A stretch of DNA of 64,000 nt from assembly GCA_963805295.1 (NCBI GenBank), contig CAWDTW010000057.1:118250-182249 (forward strand). The letters are read 5' to 3'. Each line of letters opens with the position of its first letter. The first letter of the stretch is position 1. Of this stretch, positions 54,979-64,000 are shown piece after piece. Below the pieces are notes generated by a model that saw only the letters and a list, made by a program, of their open reading frames with translations, was not told where the DNA came from and did not search any database. Source of the DNA: Roseiarcus sp963805295. GTDB lineage: Bacteria > Pseudomonadota > Alphaproteobacteria > Rhizobiales > Beijerinckiaceae. The translations under genes were made by a program, and so were the position numbers.

Positions 54979-55979
54979 TAGGCGACCGCCGCCTCGCGCG
55001 CTTCGCTTCGTCCGACCCGCGCGACCGCGGCGCGCAGCACCTCGAGGCCGGCGTCGCCGCGGACCCCCTCGCTCGCCAGAACGCGCCGATAGAGGCGGGC
55101 GCCGGGCAGGCCGGCGAACATGCCGATGAGATGGCGCGTATAGTCATGCAGGCGCTCGCCGCGCGCGAGTCCCGCCGCGATCGCCGGCACGAACGCCTCG
55201 AGCGCTTCGAAGGGATCGTCGAACGGCGCCGCCTCGCCGAAAATCGCCAAGTCGACGCCGAGCAGCACTTCGGGGTTCTGATAGGCGGCGCGGCCCAACA
55301 TGACCCCGTCGACATGGGCCAGGTGCGCCCGAGCCGCTTCGAGGTCGGCCACGCCGCCGTTGACGATGATCGGCCAGCCGGGATGGGCGCGCTTGAGCTC
55401 ATAGACCAGCGGATAGTCGAGCGGGGGGATGGCGCGGTTCTCCTTGGGGCTCAGGCCCTCGAGCCAGGCCTTGCGCGCATGCACGATGAGCGCCGCCGCT
55501 CCCGCCGCCTTCACGGCCTCGGCGAAAGCGAACAGGGTTTCGCGCGGCTCCTGTTCGTCGACGCCGATGCGGCATTTCACCGTGAGCGGAACGTCGACCG
55601 TCCGGGCCATCGCGGCGACGCATTCGGCGACCGCCGCCGGCTCGCGCATCAGGCAGGCGCCGAAACGCCCGCTCTGCACCCGGTCCGACGGGCAGCCGCA
55701 GTTGAGGTTGATCTCGTCGTAGCCGAAGCCGGCCCCGATGCGCGCGGCCTCCGCGAGGCGCGTCGGCGCGGAGCCGCCGAGCTGCAGCGCCACCGGATGC
55801 TCGGCCGGGTCGAACCCGATCAGCCGCTCGCGCGGCCCGAACACGACCGCGTCCGCCGTCACCATTTCGGTGTAGAGGCGCGCGCGGCGCGTCAGCAACC
55901 GGTGGAACGCCCGGCAGCGGCGGTCGGTCCAGTCCATCATCGGCGCAACGCTAAATCTAAAACATTGATCTAGCAGCAT
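54978..55979 (-). CDS. dusA: tRNA-dihydrouridine(20/20a) synthase DusA
   Basis: DusA is an FMN enzyme that reduces uridine in the D loop of tRNA. The 333-residue product starts MLLDQCFRFSVAPMMDWTDR and has the catalytic Cys region LNCGCPSDRVQSGRFGACLM and the flavin and tRNA motifs YTEMVTADAVVFG, HARKAWLEGLSPKENR and IVNGGVADL. The TAG stop is made by the TA flanking the MITE-like element plus the next base; the pre-insertion sequence would also have given TAG. The 5' end of dusA is a known integration site for phages and islands, and an integrase remnant starts 113 bases away in the opposite direction. Confidence 0.95.
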   Translation of the reverse strand: MLLDQCFRFSVAPMMDWTDRRCRAFHRLLTRRARLYTEMVTADAVVFGPRERLIGFDPAEHPVALQLGGSAPTRLAEAARIGAGFGYDEINLNCGCPSDRVQSGRFGACLMREPAAVAECVAAMARTVDVPLTVKCRIGVDEQEPRETLFAFAEAVKAAGAAALIVHARKAWLEGLSPKENRAIPPLDYPLVYELKRAHPGWPIIVNGGVADLEAARAHLAHVDGVMLGRAAYQNPEVLLGVDLAIFGEAAPFDDPFEALEAFVPAIAAGLARGERLHDYTRHLIGMFAGLPGARLYRRVLASEGVRGDAGLEVLRAAVARVGRSEAREAAVA

Positions 55980-56091
55980 TGTTTACGTATCTTCAACTCG
56001 CTATGTCGGGTCGTGCGCACTCTTTTCTACGCCGCGATGCGACCTTTTACGCAGCAGTTCGACGGCTCGGTGCACACGGAGCGCACACACT

Positions 56092-56352
56092 TTGGCAACG
56101 TTCACGAAGCTCAATTCCGGTTCCTGGCGAGCCCAGGTGCGGCGGAAAGGAAAATATGTCAACGAGACATTCCTTCGCCGAAAGGACGCCGAGGAATGGG
56201 CGCTCGAGATCGAGCGGCGTATCGATCGAGGCGAACCCGCCTCGGCGCGAAGCGCCCGCGACGCAAAAACGCTCGGCGATCTGATCAAGCTGCATCGCGA
56301 GGACCTCCAAGAGGTGGGCAAACCGATCGGACGATCAAAGTTAGCGAGCCTC
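56092..56352 (+). pseudogene. N-terminal fragment of a tyrosine integrase next to dusA
   Basis: The frame begins MATFTKLNSGSWRAQVRRKG, then KYVNETFLRRKDAEEWALEI and RRIDRGEP, and stops being family-like after GKPIGRSKLASL (about 87 residues). This is the arm- and core-binding N-terminal part of the integrase type usually found beside dusA. The catalytic domain (RHRHY) is missing, as the sequence joins the HlyD-like gene directly. It is evidence that an integrative element once occupied this site. The gap back to dusA (55980-56091) should hold the attachment site. Confidence 0.75.
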
Positions 56353-56356
56353 ACCT

Positions 56357-57446
56357 GTGCGCCACCGCGGCTTGGTCGGCGCCGCCGCGGGTTACGTGGC
56401 CTGGAAACAGTACGAGGCCTCGGCCTTGCCCGCAGGCATCGTCAGCATCAATGGCCGGGTCGAGGCGACGCAGGTCGACATCTCGACGAAGATCGCCGGA
56501 CGCGTGATCGAGATCATTCCGCACGAAGGCGACATCGTCCCAATCGGGAGCGTCGTCGCCCGTATCGACACGTCCGAAACCGAACCGCAGCTGCGCGAGG
56601 CGCAGGCCTCGGCCGAGCTCGCCCGCAAAACGGTCGCAACCCGTGAGGCGGACGTCGACAGCGACGATGCCCAGTTGCAGTTCGCGAACGAGGAGATGCG
56701 ACGCACGGCGACGCTCGTCGACAAGGGCTGGTCCACGCACGAGCAATACGACCAACGCAAGCAGCAGCTGAAGAGCGCGGGGGCGGCCCTTAACGCGGCC
56801 AAGTCGCAGGTCGACGAAGCCCTCGCCTCCGTAAAGACCGCCGACGCCAAGGTCGAAGAGCTGCAGGCGGTGCTCAACGATTCGACGATCAAGTCGCCTG
56901 TCCGAGGCCGGGTCCAGTATCGCCTCGTCGAGCCGGGGGCGGTGCTTCCGCCAGGCGGCAAAATCGCGACGGTGATCGATCTGCAGGACGTCTACATGAC
57001 CGTATTCCTCCCCGCTCTACAGGCGGGGCAGCTTAAAATCGGCAATGAAGCGCGCGTCCTCAGCCACCCCTCATCGAGACCAAAATGCAACTGATTGCGC
57101 TTCGCTGCGACGATTTTCGAGAGATTCTGAAGCGCGATTCGGGGCTGATTGTGAGAAAGAGTTGCGCCATGCTCAATGTGGATTAGGGCTCGTTGTTATG
57201 AGGGCAAAAAGCTCGAAACCAGGCGTTCCGAAATGAGGGGATCGGGTCTGGTGCTGGACGCCTACCCTGGATACGTCATCCGAGTAAATGTCACGTTCGT
57301 AGCGCCCGAGTTGCAGTTCATCCCGAAAACGGTTGAGGTCCAGTCCGAACGCGAGCAACTCGTCTTTCCTGTCAAGCTGAAGGGGCCCCCGCCGTCTATC
57401 CCGCCAGGCTGGCGGTCAATGTGCCGCCCAGTGAGCAGGCCGCCCA
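56357..57446 (+). pseudogene. HlyD/YhiI-type membrane fusion protein gene, interrupted
   Basis: The part from 56357 (VRHRGLVGAAAGYVAWKQYE) lacks its true N-terminal start. It has the adaptor core: the lipoyl half GRVEATQVDISTKIAGRVIE, a long coiled coil (residues 70-165) and the second half STIKSPVRGRVQYRLVEPGA. Similarity stops near 57065 (LKIGNEAR), resumes at about 57250 with LDAYPGYVIRVNVTFVAPEL and FIPKTVEVQSEREQLVFPVK, and decays by 57446. The intervening 180 bases are foreign and richer in A and T. In related genomes such an adaptor is followed by an RbbA-like ABC gene, as here. Confidence 0.7.
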
Positions 57447-57456
57447 ATAGGCTGCC

Positions 57457-59195
57457 ATGACAATGACTGCGCTCATCGAGACGGAAAGGCCGCAAAAGGT
57501 CGCCTCCGTCGCCGCCTCGCTCACAGGCGTCACGCATCGCTACGGCAAGACCGTCGCGCTCGAACTCGGTGACGCTGGAGATTCCAGGCGGCTGCATGGC
57601 CGGCCTCATCGGCCCCGACGGCGTCGGCAAGTCGACGCTGCTTGGGCTCATCGCCGGGGTGCGCAAGATCCAGACCGGCGAGGTCAGGGCGCTCGATGGA
57701 GACCTCAAGGACGCAGCGTTCCGGCAGGGCGCCCACGCGCGCATCGCCTACATGCCGCAAGGCCTTGGACGCAATCTCTACCCCACGCTCAGCGTGTTCG
57801 AAAATCTGGACTTCATCGGCCGGCTGTTCGGCCAGATGGATTCATGGGGGGGGGAGGCGGAACGGAAGGCGCGCATCGACGATCTCACCCGCTCGACCGG
57901 CCTCGATCCCTGTCTCGACCGGCCTGCCGGCAAGCTCTCCGGCGGCATGAAGCAGAAGCTGTCGCTCTGCTGCTCGCTGATCCACGATCCCGATCTCCTG
58001 ATCCTGGACGAACCGACGACCGGCGTCGATCCGCTGTCGCGCCGGCAGTTCTGGGAGCTGATCGACCGCATCCGCGGACGTCGGCCGCAGATGAGCGTGG
58101 TGGTCGCGACCGCCTATATGGAGGAAGCCGACGAATATGCCTGGCTCGCGGCCATGGACGGCGGCCACGTGATCGCGACGGGCTCGCCGGCCGAGATCAA
58201 GAAGCGCGCCGGCGTGCAAGACCTCGAGGCGGCGTTCATCGCGCTTTTGCCCGAGGAGAAGCGCAAGGGCCACAAGGCGGTTGAGATTCCGCCGCGCAAG
58301 CAGGAGGCCGGGCCGCCGGCGATCGAAGCGGATGGACTGACCAAGCGCTTCGATAAGTTCGTCGCGGTCGATCACGTGAGCTTTCGCATCGAGAAGGGCG
58401 AGATTTTCGGCTTTCTCGGCTCGAACGGCTGCGGCAAGTCCACCACCATGAAGATGCTGACCGGCCTGCTGCCGCCGACCGACGGCAAGGCGATGCTGTT
58501 CGGCCGGCCCGTCAGCGGGGGGACATGGAGGCGCGGCGGCGGGTCGGCTACATGTCGCAGGCCTTCTCGCTCTACGGCGAGCTCTCGGTCCGGCGGAACC
58601 TCGAGCTCCACGCCAAGTTGTTCGATCTCCCCGTCGCCGAGCGGGGCAAGCGCGTCGAAGAGATGCTCGACCGGTTCGGGCTCCGCGAGGTGGCCGACGC
58701 CGAACCGGAGAGCCCGCCGCTCGGCATCCGTCAGCGCCTGCAATTGGCGGTCGCGATCCAGCATCGCCCCGACATGCTGATCCTGGACGAGCCGACGTCG
58801 GGCGTTGATCCGGTCGCCCGCGACGGGTTCTGGGAATACCTGATCGATCTCTCTCGCAATGCGAGGTGACGATCTTTCTCTCCACGCACTTCATGAACGA
58901 GGCGCTGCGTTGCGACCGCATCTCGCTCATGCACTCCGGCAAGGTCCTGGCCGCCGACGCTCCGCAGAAGCTGGTCGAAGCGCGGCACGCCAAGTCGCTC
59001 GAGGAGGCGTTCATCGGCTTTCTCGAGGACGCGGCCGGCGTCGCTCGTCAGGGGGAAAAAGCGGCTGAATCGGCGCCCGCGCCCGAGGCGAAGGTCTTTG
59101 CGACGCTGAAGTCGACCCATGGCGGCTTCAGCATTCCGCGGCTCTGGGCCTACGCGAGTCGGGAGGCGGTCGAGATCATGCACGATCCGGTGCGG
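57457..59195 (+). pseudogene. RbbA-like tandem ABC ATPase/permease gene, truncated and frameshifted
   Basis: Two ABC domains are present. The first has Walker A GPDGVGKSTLL, signature KLSGGMKQKLSLCCSL and Walker B LLILDEPTTGVDP. The second has GSNGCGKSTTMKML, PLGIRQRLQLAVAI and MLILDEPTSGVDP. Frames change at about 57566, 58535 and 58866. After SIPRLWAYASREAVEIMHDP, where the fused permease part of RbbA/YhiH should begin, the sequence ends at a junction near 59195 with a TetR fragment. The permease domain and the YhhJ-type partner are lost, so the exporter cannot be functional. Confidence 0.75.
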
Positions 59196-59199
59196 CGCC

Positions 59200-59805
59200 T
59201 AAGCCGGCGCCAGCGTGACCGCCCACTTCAGACCCAAAGGGACATTCTACACGCATTTCGAGGACCTCGACGCCCTGACGGCGGCGGTCGCCGACGAACT
59301 GGTGGCGGCCTTCGACGACCTCATTCAGCCCGCCCGGGTGGCCATCGCCGACCCTCTCGACCGCATCGCTTTCGGCTGCAACGCGTTCATCGAAAAAGCG
59401 CTCGATGCTCCTGCCTGGGCGCATGTGGTGACGCGGATGGCGCGCTTCCACCCCGCAATCGGCGAGGGGACGCGCAGCCGCCTGCTCGAGGATCTGCGCC
59501 GGGCGCTGAAGGATGTCGCCGGGCCTGCGCCGTCCCTGGAGCTTGCCCTGGAGATCGTGGTCGGGCTCATGTTGCAGGCGCTTTCGGCCTTTGCGGAGAA
59601 GCGGGTTTCCCGCCATGACCGCGAGCCCACCCTCGCGGCGCTCTTGCGGGCGCTGGGCGCCGACGGCCGGCGGATCCGGTCGACCTTGGCGCGGTTGCCA
59701 AAGCCGGCGCTGATGCCGGAAGCGGCCCACCCGGCGCCGCGACGGCGAGGCGCCCTCGAGACCGGCGGCGGCCGGAACGGCCGCGGCCGCCGGTCCGCCG
59801 CCTAG
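59200..59805 (+). pseudogene. TetR-family regulator lacking its N-terminus
   Basis: The frame that includes AGASVTAHFRPKGTFYTHFE and DLDALTAAVADELVAAFDDL is a TetR protein from the last helix of the helix-turn-helix onward. The preceding helices are lost and a short internal deletion seems to have removed the recognition helix (GASV is followed at once by TAHFRPKGTFYTHF). The ligand-binding domain to residue 196 is intact and ends with an Arg/Gly-rich tail. It probably once controlled the neighbouring efflux genes. Confidence 0.65.
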
Positions 59806-59823
59806 CGCGCGCTCCGCATCGGC

Positions 59824-60535
59824 TCAATCGAGGATCTCGGTGCTCTGCTCTCCGAGGTCGATCCTTCGGTCCGCGCTCCAGATTCGCGCGGAGATTCGAT
59901 CCCCCGCACGCAAGTACTCCGTCCGGCGCGCCTGCGTTTTCAGGAACAGCCGCCAGAGCGTCTGCTCGGGCAGTAGTTGCAGGAGTCGCCGCAAGGGAGG
60001 CGCGGAACGCGCAGCGCGCAGCCGCTGGGTATTCCGGTCAGAAGCACGTCGCCCGGCGCGATATTGGCGAATGTCGTCAGCTCTGAAATCGTCTCCGCAG
60101 GCTTGAACACCAGGTTCTTCGTCATGTCGCGCTGGCGCACCCTCCCGTTGACCGAAAGCTGCAGTTGCAGATCGTCGAGGCAGGTGAACTCGTCGGGCTC
60201 GAGCACGGTGAGCCAGGGACCGATCGGGCAGAAGCCGCGATAGCTCTTGCCTTTGAAGAATTGCGTCCGGGGCAGTTGCACGTCGCGCGGCGCTGAGGTC
60301 GTCTGCGACCGCGATCGCAAATACGTAGTCCTTCAGCGTGTCTGCCGTCACCCGAGCGTCGGAGCTGACGGAGCGCTTGAATATCAGCGCAAGCTCGCTC
60401 TCGTAGTCGAGCAGCTTTACATGCGCCAGCGGCCTTACCGCGGCCCGTCCGGAAGCGATCGAAGCGTCGGACTTGGTGAAGAACATGTTGAAGGATTTTT
60501 CGTCCGGGTCGATTATCCGCGGCGGTTTACTCTTC
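59824..60535 (-). pseudogene. Fumarylacetoacetate hydrolase-family gene, truncated and frameshifted
   Basis: Similarity starts at about 60535 with KPPRIIDPDEKSFNMFFTKS, without a start codon, and runs through LLDYESELALIF. After a shift near 60295 come ARDVQLPRTQFFKGKSYRGF, KNLVFKPAETISELTTFANI and APGDVLLTGIPSGCALRVP. After another near 60000 it ends LLPEQTLWRLFLKTQARRTE and TEILD before TCA 59824-59826. Metal-binding Glu and Asp residues of the FAH fold are visible. The first third of the protein is missing. It faces the TetR remnant, 18 bases apart. Confidence 0.7.
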
Positions 60536-60632
60536 TGCTTACAAGGCGCTTACATTGACACAAGACGTGACCCATGTATGCGAAAGCGAGATCGAAGCCT
60601 CGCTATAACACTCTGATTTCATCGAGTAATTT

Positions 60633-60707
60633 TGGAGCGGGCGAAGGGATTCGAACCCTCGACCCCAACCTTGGCAAGGTTGTGCTCTACCCCTGAGCTA
60701 CACCCGC
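60633..60707 (-). tRNA. tRNA-Gly (GCC)
   Basis: On the minus strand the acceptor stem pairs GCGGGTG with CGCCCGC (one G-C/G-T style mismatch allowed), the D arm is GCTCAGGGGTAGAGC, the anticodon stem CAACC/GGTTG encloses TTGCCAA with anticodon GCC, and the T arm is GAGGGTTCGAATCCCTTC. CCA is encoded at the 3' end (60635-60633). It marks the far edge of the decayed region that begins at dusA. Confidence 0.95.
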
Positions 60708-60888
60708 ATCCGAAAACGGCGTCGTCCCCGTTAGCCCGGGGCTTATGGCCCATGGGCGCTCAGAATGCAACCCCTTGTTTTCGAATGAATGACACGAATA
60801 TTTGAGACCGCGCGCCGCCCGGACACGAGGGCTTGATTTGTCAAGCGGGTCTTCCCGTGCCATGCGGGAGAATCGAGCGAGTTGACAT

Positions 60889-62350
60889 ATGAACGAAGCC
60901 GTCAAACCCGAGGTCGCCGAGCGCGCGGCCCCGGCGACGCCGCGGGCCCCGTCGCCGCGGACGCCCGAACCGTGGCCTGAGCAGCCGACGCCGCCCCGCC
61001 GCCGCAGCCTGCTCGGCCGGATTGCGCTCGTCGTCGCTCTCGCCGCCGCGGCCGTGTTCGCCTGGCAGAAATTCGAGCACACGGAACCCTCGACCACCGA
61101 GGGGACGAATCCCGGCCGCTCCGGGCCGCCGCCGCAGTCCGTGCGTGTCGCACCCGTGACGATAGGCGACATGCCGCTCACCATCGACGCGCTCGGGACG
61201 GTCACGCCCTTCGAGACCGTGACCATCCGCACCCAGATTGCAGGCAAGCTCATGGAGGTGGGATTCACCGAAGGGCAGACCGTCCAGAAGGGCGACTTCC
61301 TCGCCCAGATCGATCCGAGGCCCTATCAGGCGGCGCTTGCGCAGGCGCAGGGGCAACTGGCCAAGGATCAGGCGTTGCTCGCCCAGGCGCAGAGCGATCT
61401 TGCCCGCTACGAAGCGCTGAGCAAACAGGACTCGATCTCGAAGCAGCAGGTCACAGACGAGGAGATGCTTGTCAAGCAGGACACGGCCGCGATCGCGACC
61501 GACCAGGCTCTGGTGCAGACCGCCGAGCTCAACCTCGACTACACCCATATCGTTTCGCCGATAACCGGCCGGACGGGGTTGCGGTCCGTCGACCCCGGCA
61601 ATTACCTGCAGCCGTCCGACGCCACCGGCATCGTGGTCATCACCCAGCTTGATCCGATCAGCGTCGTTTTTCCGACGCCCGAGGACAATCTTCCACGCAT
61701 CGCGGCGCGGCTCAATTCGGGCGCCAAGCTCGACGGTCACGGTGTTCGATCGGGCGAACGTCGACGAGCTCGCGACCGGGACGCTGACAACCTATGACAG
61801 CCAGGTCGACGTGACCACCGGCACGATTAAGATGCGGGCGACCTTCGACAACTCGAAGGGCGTCTTGTTTCCGCAACAATTCGTCAACGTCCGCCTATTG
61901 GTCGATACGCTGACCGGCGTCACGCTTGCTCCCAACGCCGCGGTCCAGATCGGACCGTCGGGTGATTTCGTTTATGTATTGAACGCCGATTCGACGGTCT
62001 CCAAGCGCGACATCGTCACCGGTCCTGCCGACGCTGCGCGCACGACGATCACCAAGGGGCTCGCCTCCGGAGACAAAGTCGTGATCGACGGCGTCGACCG
62101 GCTGCGCGACGGCGCGAAGGTCACGGTGGTCGAGAACCCGCCGGGCGCGACCGCGCAAGGCGGGGAAGGCCAGGGGCAGGGCCAGGGCCCGCAGCGCGGG
62201 TTCAGCGGCGCGGGCGGCAGCGCCTCGGGCGGCGCGGCCGGCGGCGGCGCTCAGGGCCGCCATCATCGCCATGGGCAGAGCGGCCAGGGCGGAGGCGAGG
62301 GTGCCCCCGCGCCGGGCGGCGCGCCCGCGGCCCAGGGCGCGGCGCAGTAA
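60889..62350 (+). CDS. RND efflux periplasmic adaptor, MdtA-like (one frameshift)
   Basis: The protein (about 486 residues) has a Pro-rich cytoplasmic start, one membrane anchor (LLGRIALVVALAAAAVFAW) and the adaptor core: VAPVTIGDMPLTIDALGTVT, the lipoyl motif GKLMEVGFTEGQTVQKGDFL, an alpha-hairpin (AQAQGQLAKDQALLAQAQSD) and LNLDYTHIVSPITGRTGLRS. One extra base near 61735 separates NSGAK from VTVFDRANVDELATG. The tail is a 75-residue Gly/Gln/Ala-rich low-complexity segment with GQGQGQGPQRG and ends AAQGAAQ. It would link the RND pump encoded next to an outer-membrane channel. Confidence 0.85.
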
Positions 62351-62375
62351 GCGCGGACGCCGGAGGCGCGCCGAA

Positions 62376-64000
62376 GTGAACCCGTCCCGCATCTTCATCG
62401 AGCGGCCGGTCGCGACCAGTCTGCTGATGATCGCTATCCTGCTGGTCGGCCTGGCGGCGTACAAGTTCCTGCCGCTGTCGGCGCTGCCCGAGGTCGACTA
62501 CCCGACGATCCAGGTTCAGACCTTCTATCCCGGCGCAAGCCCGGAGGTCATGACCTCGGCGGTGACGGCGCCGCTCGAGCGCCAGTTCGGCCAGATGGCG
62601 AGCTTGAGCCAGATGATGTCGGCGAGCTCCGCCGGCTCGTCGGTCATCACGTTGCGCTTCGGTCTCGACATCGGCCTGGATATCGCGGAGCAGGAGGTGC
62701 AGGCCGCGATCAACGCCGCTGGCAACCTGTTGCCTGCCGACCTGCCGGCGCCGCCGATCTATTCAAAGGTCAATCCGGCCGACGCGCCGATCCTGACCCT
62801 CGGCGTCGCGTCGGACACGATGAAGCTGACCGACGTCGAGGACATCATCGAGAGCCGGCTCGCGCCGAAGCTTTCCGAGCTTCCGGGCGTCGGTCTGGTT
62901 TCGATTTCGGGCGGACATCGGCCGGCCGTCCGCATCCACGCCAATCCGCTCGCGCTCGCCGCCTATGGCGTCAATCTCGACGATCTGCGCACCACGATCG
63001 CCAATCTCAATGTCAATACGCCGAAGGGCAATTTCGACGGACCGGCGCAGTCGTCGACCATCAACGCCAACGACCAGATCCGCGATCCGAAGGACTATCT
63101 CCAATCGGTGGTCGCCTACCGCAATGGCGCGCCGATCCTGCTCTCGGACGTTGCTGCCGTCGAGATCGGGCCGGAAAACAGCCGCCTCTCGGCCTGGATG
63201 AACACGACGCCGGCACTGATCGTCAACATCCAGCGACAGCCGGGCGCGAACGTCATTCAGGTCGTCGACAGCATCAAGTCCCTGCTGCCGAAGCTGAGCG
63301 AAAGCCTTCCGGCGGGGGTCACGGTCAAGCCCTTGACCGACCGCACCACGACGATCCGCTCTTCGGTCCGGGACGTCCAATTCGAACTGGTGCTCGCCGT
63401 CGGCCTGGTGGTGATGGTGATCTTTCTCTTCCTGCGCAACATCCCGGCGACGATCATTCCGAGCCTGTCGGCGCCGCTGTCGCTCGTCGGAGCGCTGGCC
63501 ATCATGTATCAGTTCGGCTTCAGCCTCGACAATCTGTCGCTGATGGCGCTGACCGTCGCCACCGGCTTCGTCGTCGACGACGCGATCGTGGTGATCGAGA
63601 ACATCGCCCGCTACCTCGAGGCGGGCGACACTCCCTACGAAGCGGCTGTCAAGGGCTCGGCGCAAATCGGCTTCACCATCATTTCGCTCACCGTGTCGCT
63701 CATTGCGGTGCTGATCCCGCTCCTCTTTATGGGCGACGTCGTCGGGCGGCTGTTCCACGAATTCGCGATCACCCTCGCCGCGACCATCGTCATCTCGGCC
63801 TTCGTCTCGCTGACGCTAGTGCCGATGCTCTGCGCTAGGCTCTTGCGTCCGACCGGCGGGCACGAGGCGAGCGGCGGACGCCTCTTCCAGGCGCTGACCC
63901 GATATTACGCTTCGACATTGCGCATCGTGCTCGACCATCAGGCGATCACGCTCGTCGTCGCCTCGCGACGTTCCTGCTAACCGGCTATCTCTATGCAACA
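62376..64000 (+). CDS. RND multidrug efflux permease, MdtB/MdtC-like (partial; one frameshift near the edge)
   Basis: The frame starts with GTG 62376 (MNPSRIFIERPVATSLLMIA), 25 bases after the adaptor. It shows the RND plan: the first transmembrane helix, the porter domain (EVDYPTIQVQTFYPGASPEV), then helices 2-6 from about residue 335, with the proton-relay motif GFVVDDAIVVIENIARY (two adjacent Asp). A missing base near 63962 ends the frame at 63980, but the next frame continues ATFLLTGYLYAT to the window edge. About half of the expected 1030 residues lie beyond it. It pumps drugs or other amphiphiles out by proton antiport. Confidence 0.9.

Noticed and set aside
60633..60707. tRNA-Gly as the attachment site of the lost element
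   Set aside because: I could not find a duplicate of the tRNA 3' end near dusA, and the integrase fragment is of the type that uses dusA, so dusA is the better candidate.

Overview
The window is GC-rich DNA from an alphaproteobacterium, most likely a member of the Hyphomicrobiales (Beijerinckiaceae or Methylocystaceae is my tentative guess). Pointers are an ALAS-type hemA (C4 heme pathway), a GAAC-N7-GAAC type SOS box in front of recA, an IalB-family protein, split gcvPA/gcvPB, and a RutR-type regulator with a reductive pyrimidine operon. No marker gene here fixes the genus.

Layout. 0-3 kb (minus strand): an OmpA/MotB-like and MotA/TolQ-like pair behind asd. 3.4-7.2 kb: two paralogous stand-alone cyclic-nucleotide-binding proteins on either side of a 1.4 kb insertion sequence and an unrecognised small gene. 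7.2-9.4 kb: a 21-bp tandem repeat, tRNA-Val, an IalB-like exported protein and a lipoprotein. 9.5-14.1 kb: a glycine riboswitch followed by gcvT-gcvH-gcvPA-gcvPB. 14.2-20.1 kb: an exported GyrI-like protein, then hoxFUYHW, a complete cytoplasmic NAD-reducing [NiFe] hydrogenase with its maturation protease. 20.1-21.1 kb has no gene. 21.1-23.0 kb (minus): an octaheme hydroxylamine-oxidoreductase-like cytochrome behind a small cysteine-rich exported protein. 23.6-28.6 kb: an ABC exporter, rpmE, an NlpC/P60 protein and an AidB-like acyl-CoA dehydrogenase. 28.7-35.9 kb: an NMT1/THI5-type ABC transporter, dihydropyrimidinase and an amidase on the minus strand, divergent from rutR, with a consensus RutR operator between them. 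36.3-44.4 kb: class I aldolase, hemA, hemE-hemF, aldo/keto reductase, lytic transglycosylase, icd. 45.2-55 kb: two IS630-family copies, alaS, recA, a decayed radical-SAM gene, a DUF1772 protein, cobS, DUF1289, an aspartic protease, a small TA-flanked MITE-like element and dusA. 56-60.5 kb: a chain of broken genes (integrase, HlyD, RbbA-like ABC, TetR, FAH) between dusA and tRNA-Gly. 60.9-64 kb: an RND efflux adaptor and pump that run off the window.

The intact blocks form clear functional units. The gcv operon would make 5,10-methylene-THF, CO2, NH3 and NADH from glycine under riboswitch control. HoxFUYH would couple H2 to NAD(H). The transporter, dihydropyrimidinase and amidase would import and open a pyrimidine-like ring under RutR. 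hemA, hemE and hemF supply heme, which the multiheme cytochrome needs.

Many otherwise normal genes carry one-base frameshifts (motA-like, asd, one cNMP-binding gene, transposase, hao, aidB-like, hemA, DUF1772, RND adaptor, RND pump and others), whereas 9.6-20.1 kb and 28.7-37.2 kb are clean. Essential genes such as asd and hemA are among those hit, so I read most of these as sequence or assembly errors. I keep them as CDS spanning the whole locus and note the break. I reserve 'pseudogene' for loci that are truncated, carry deletions or are joined to foreign sequence. A family of palindromic intergenic repeats recurs about every few kb.
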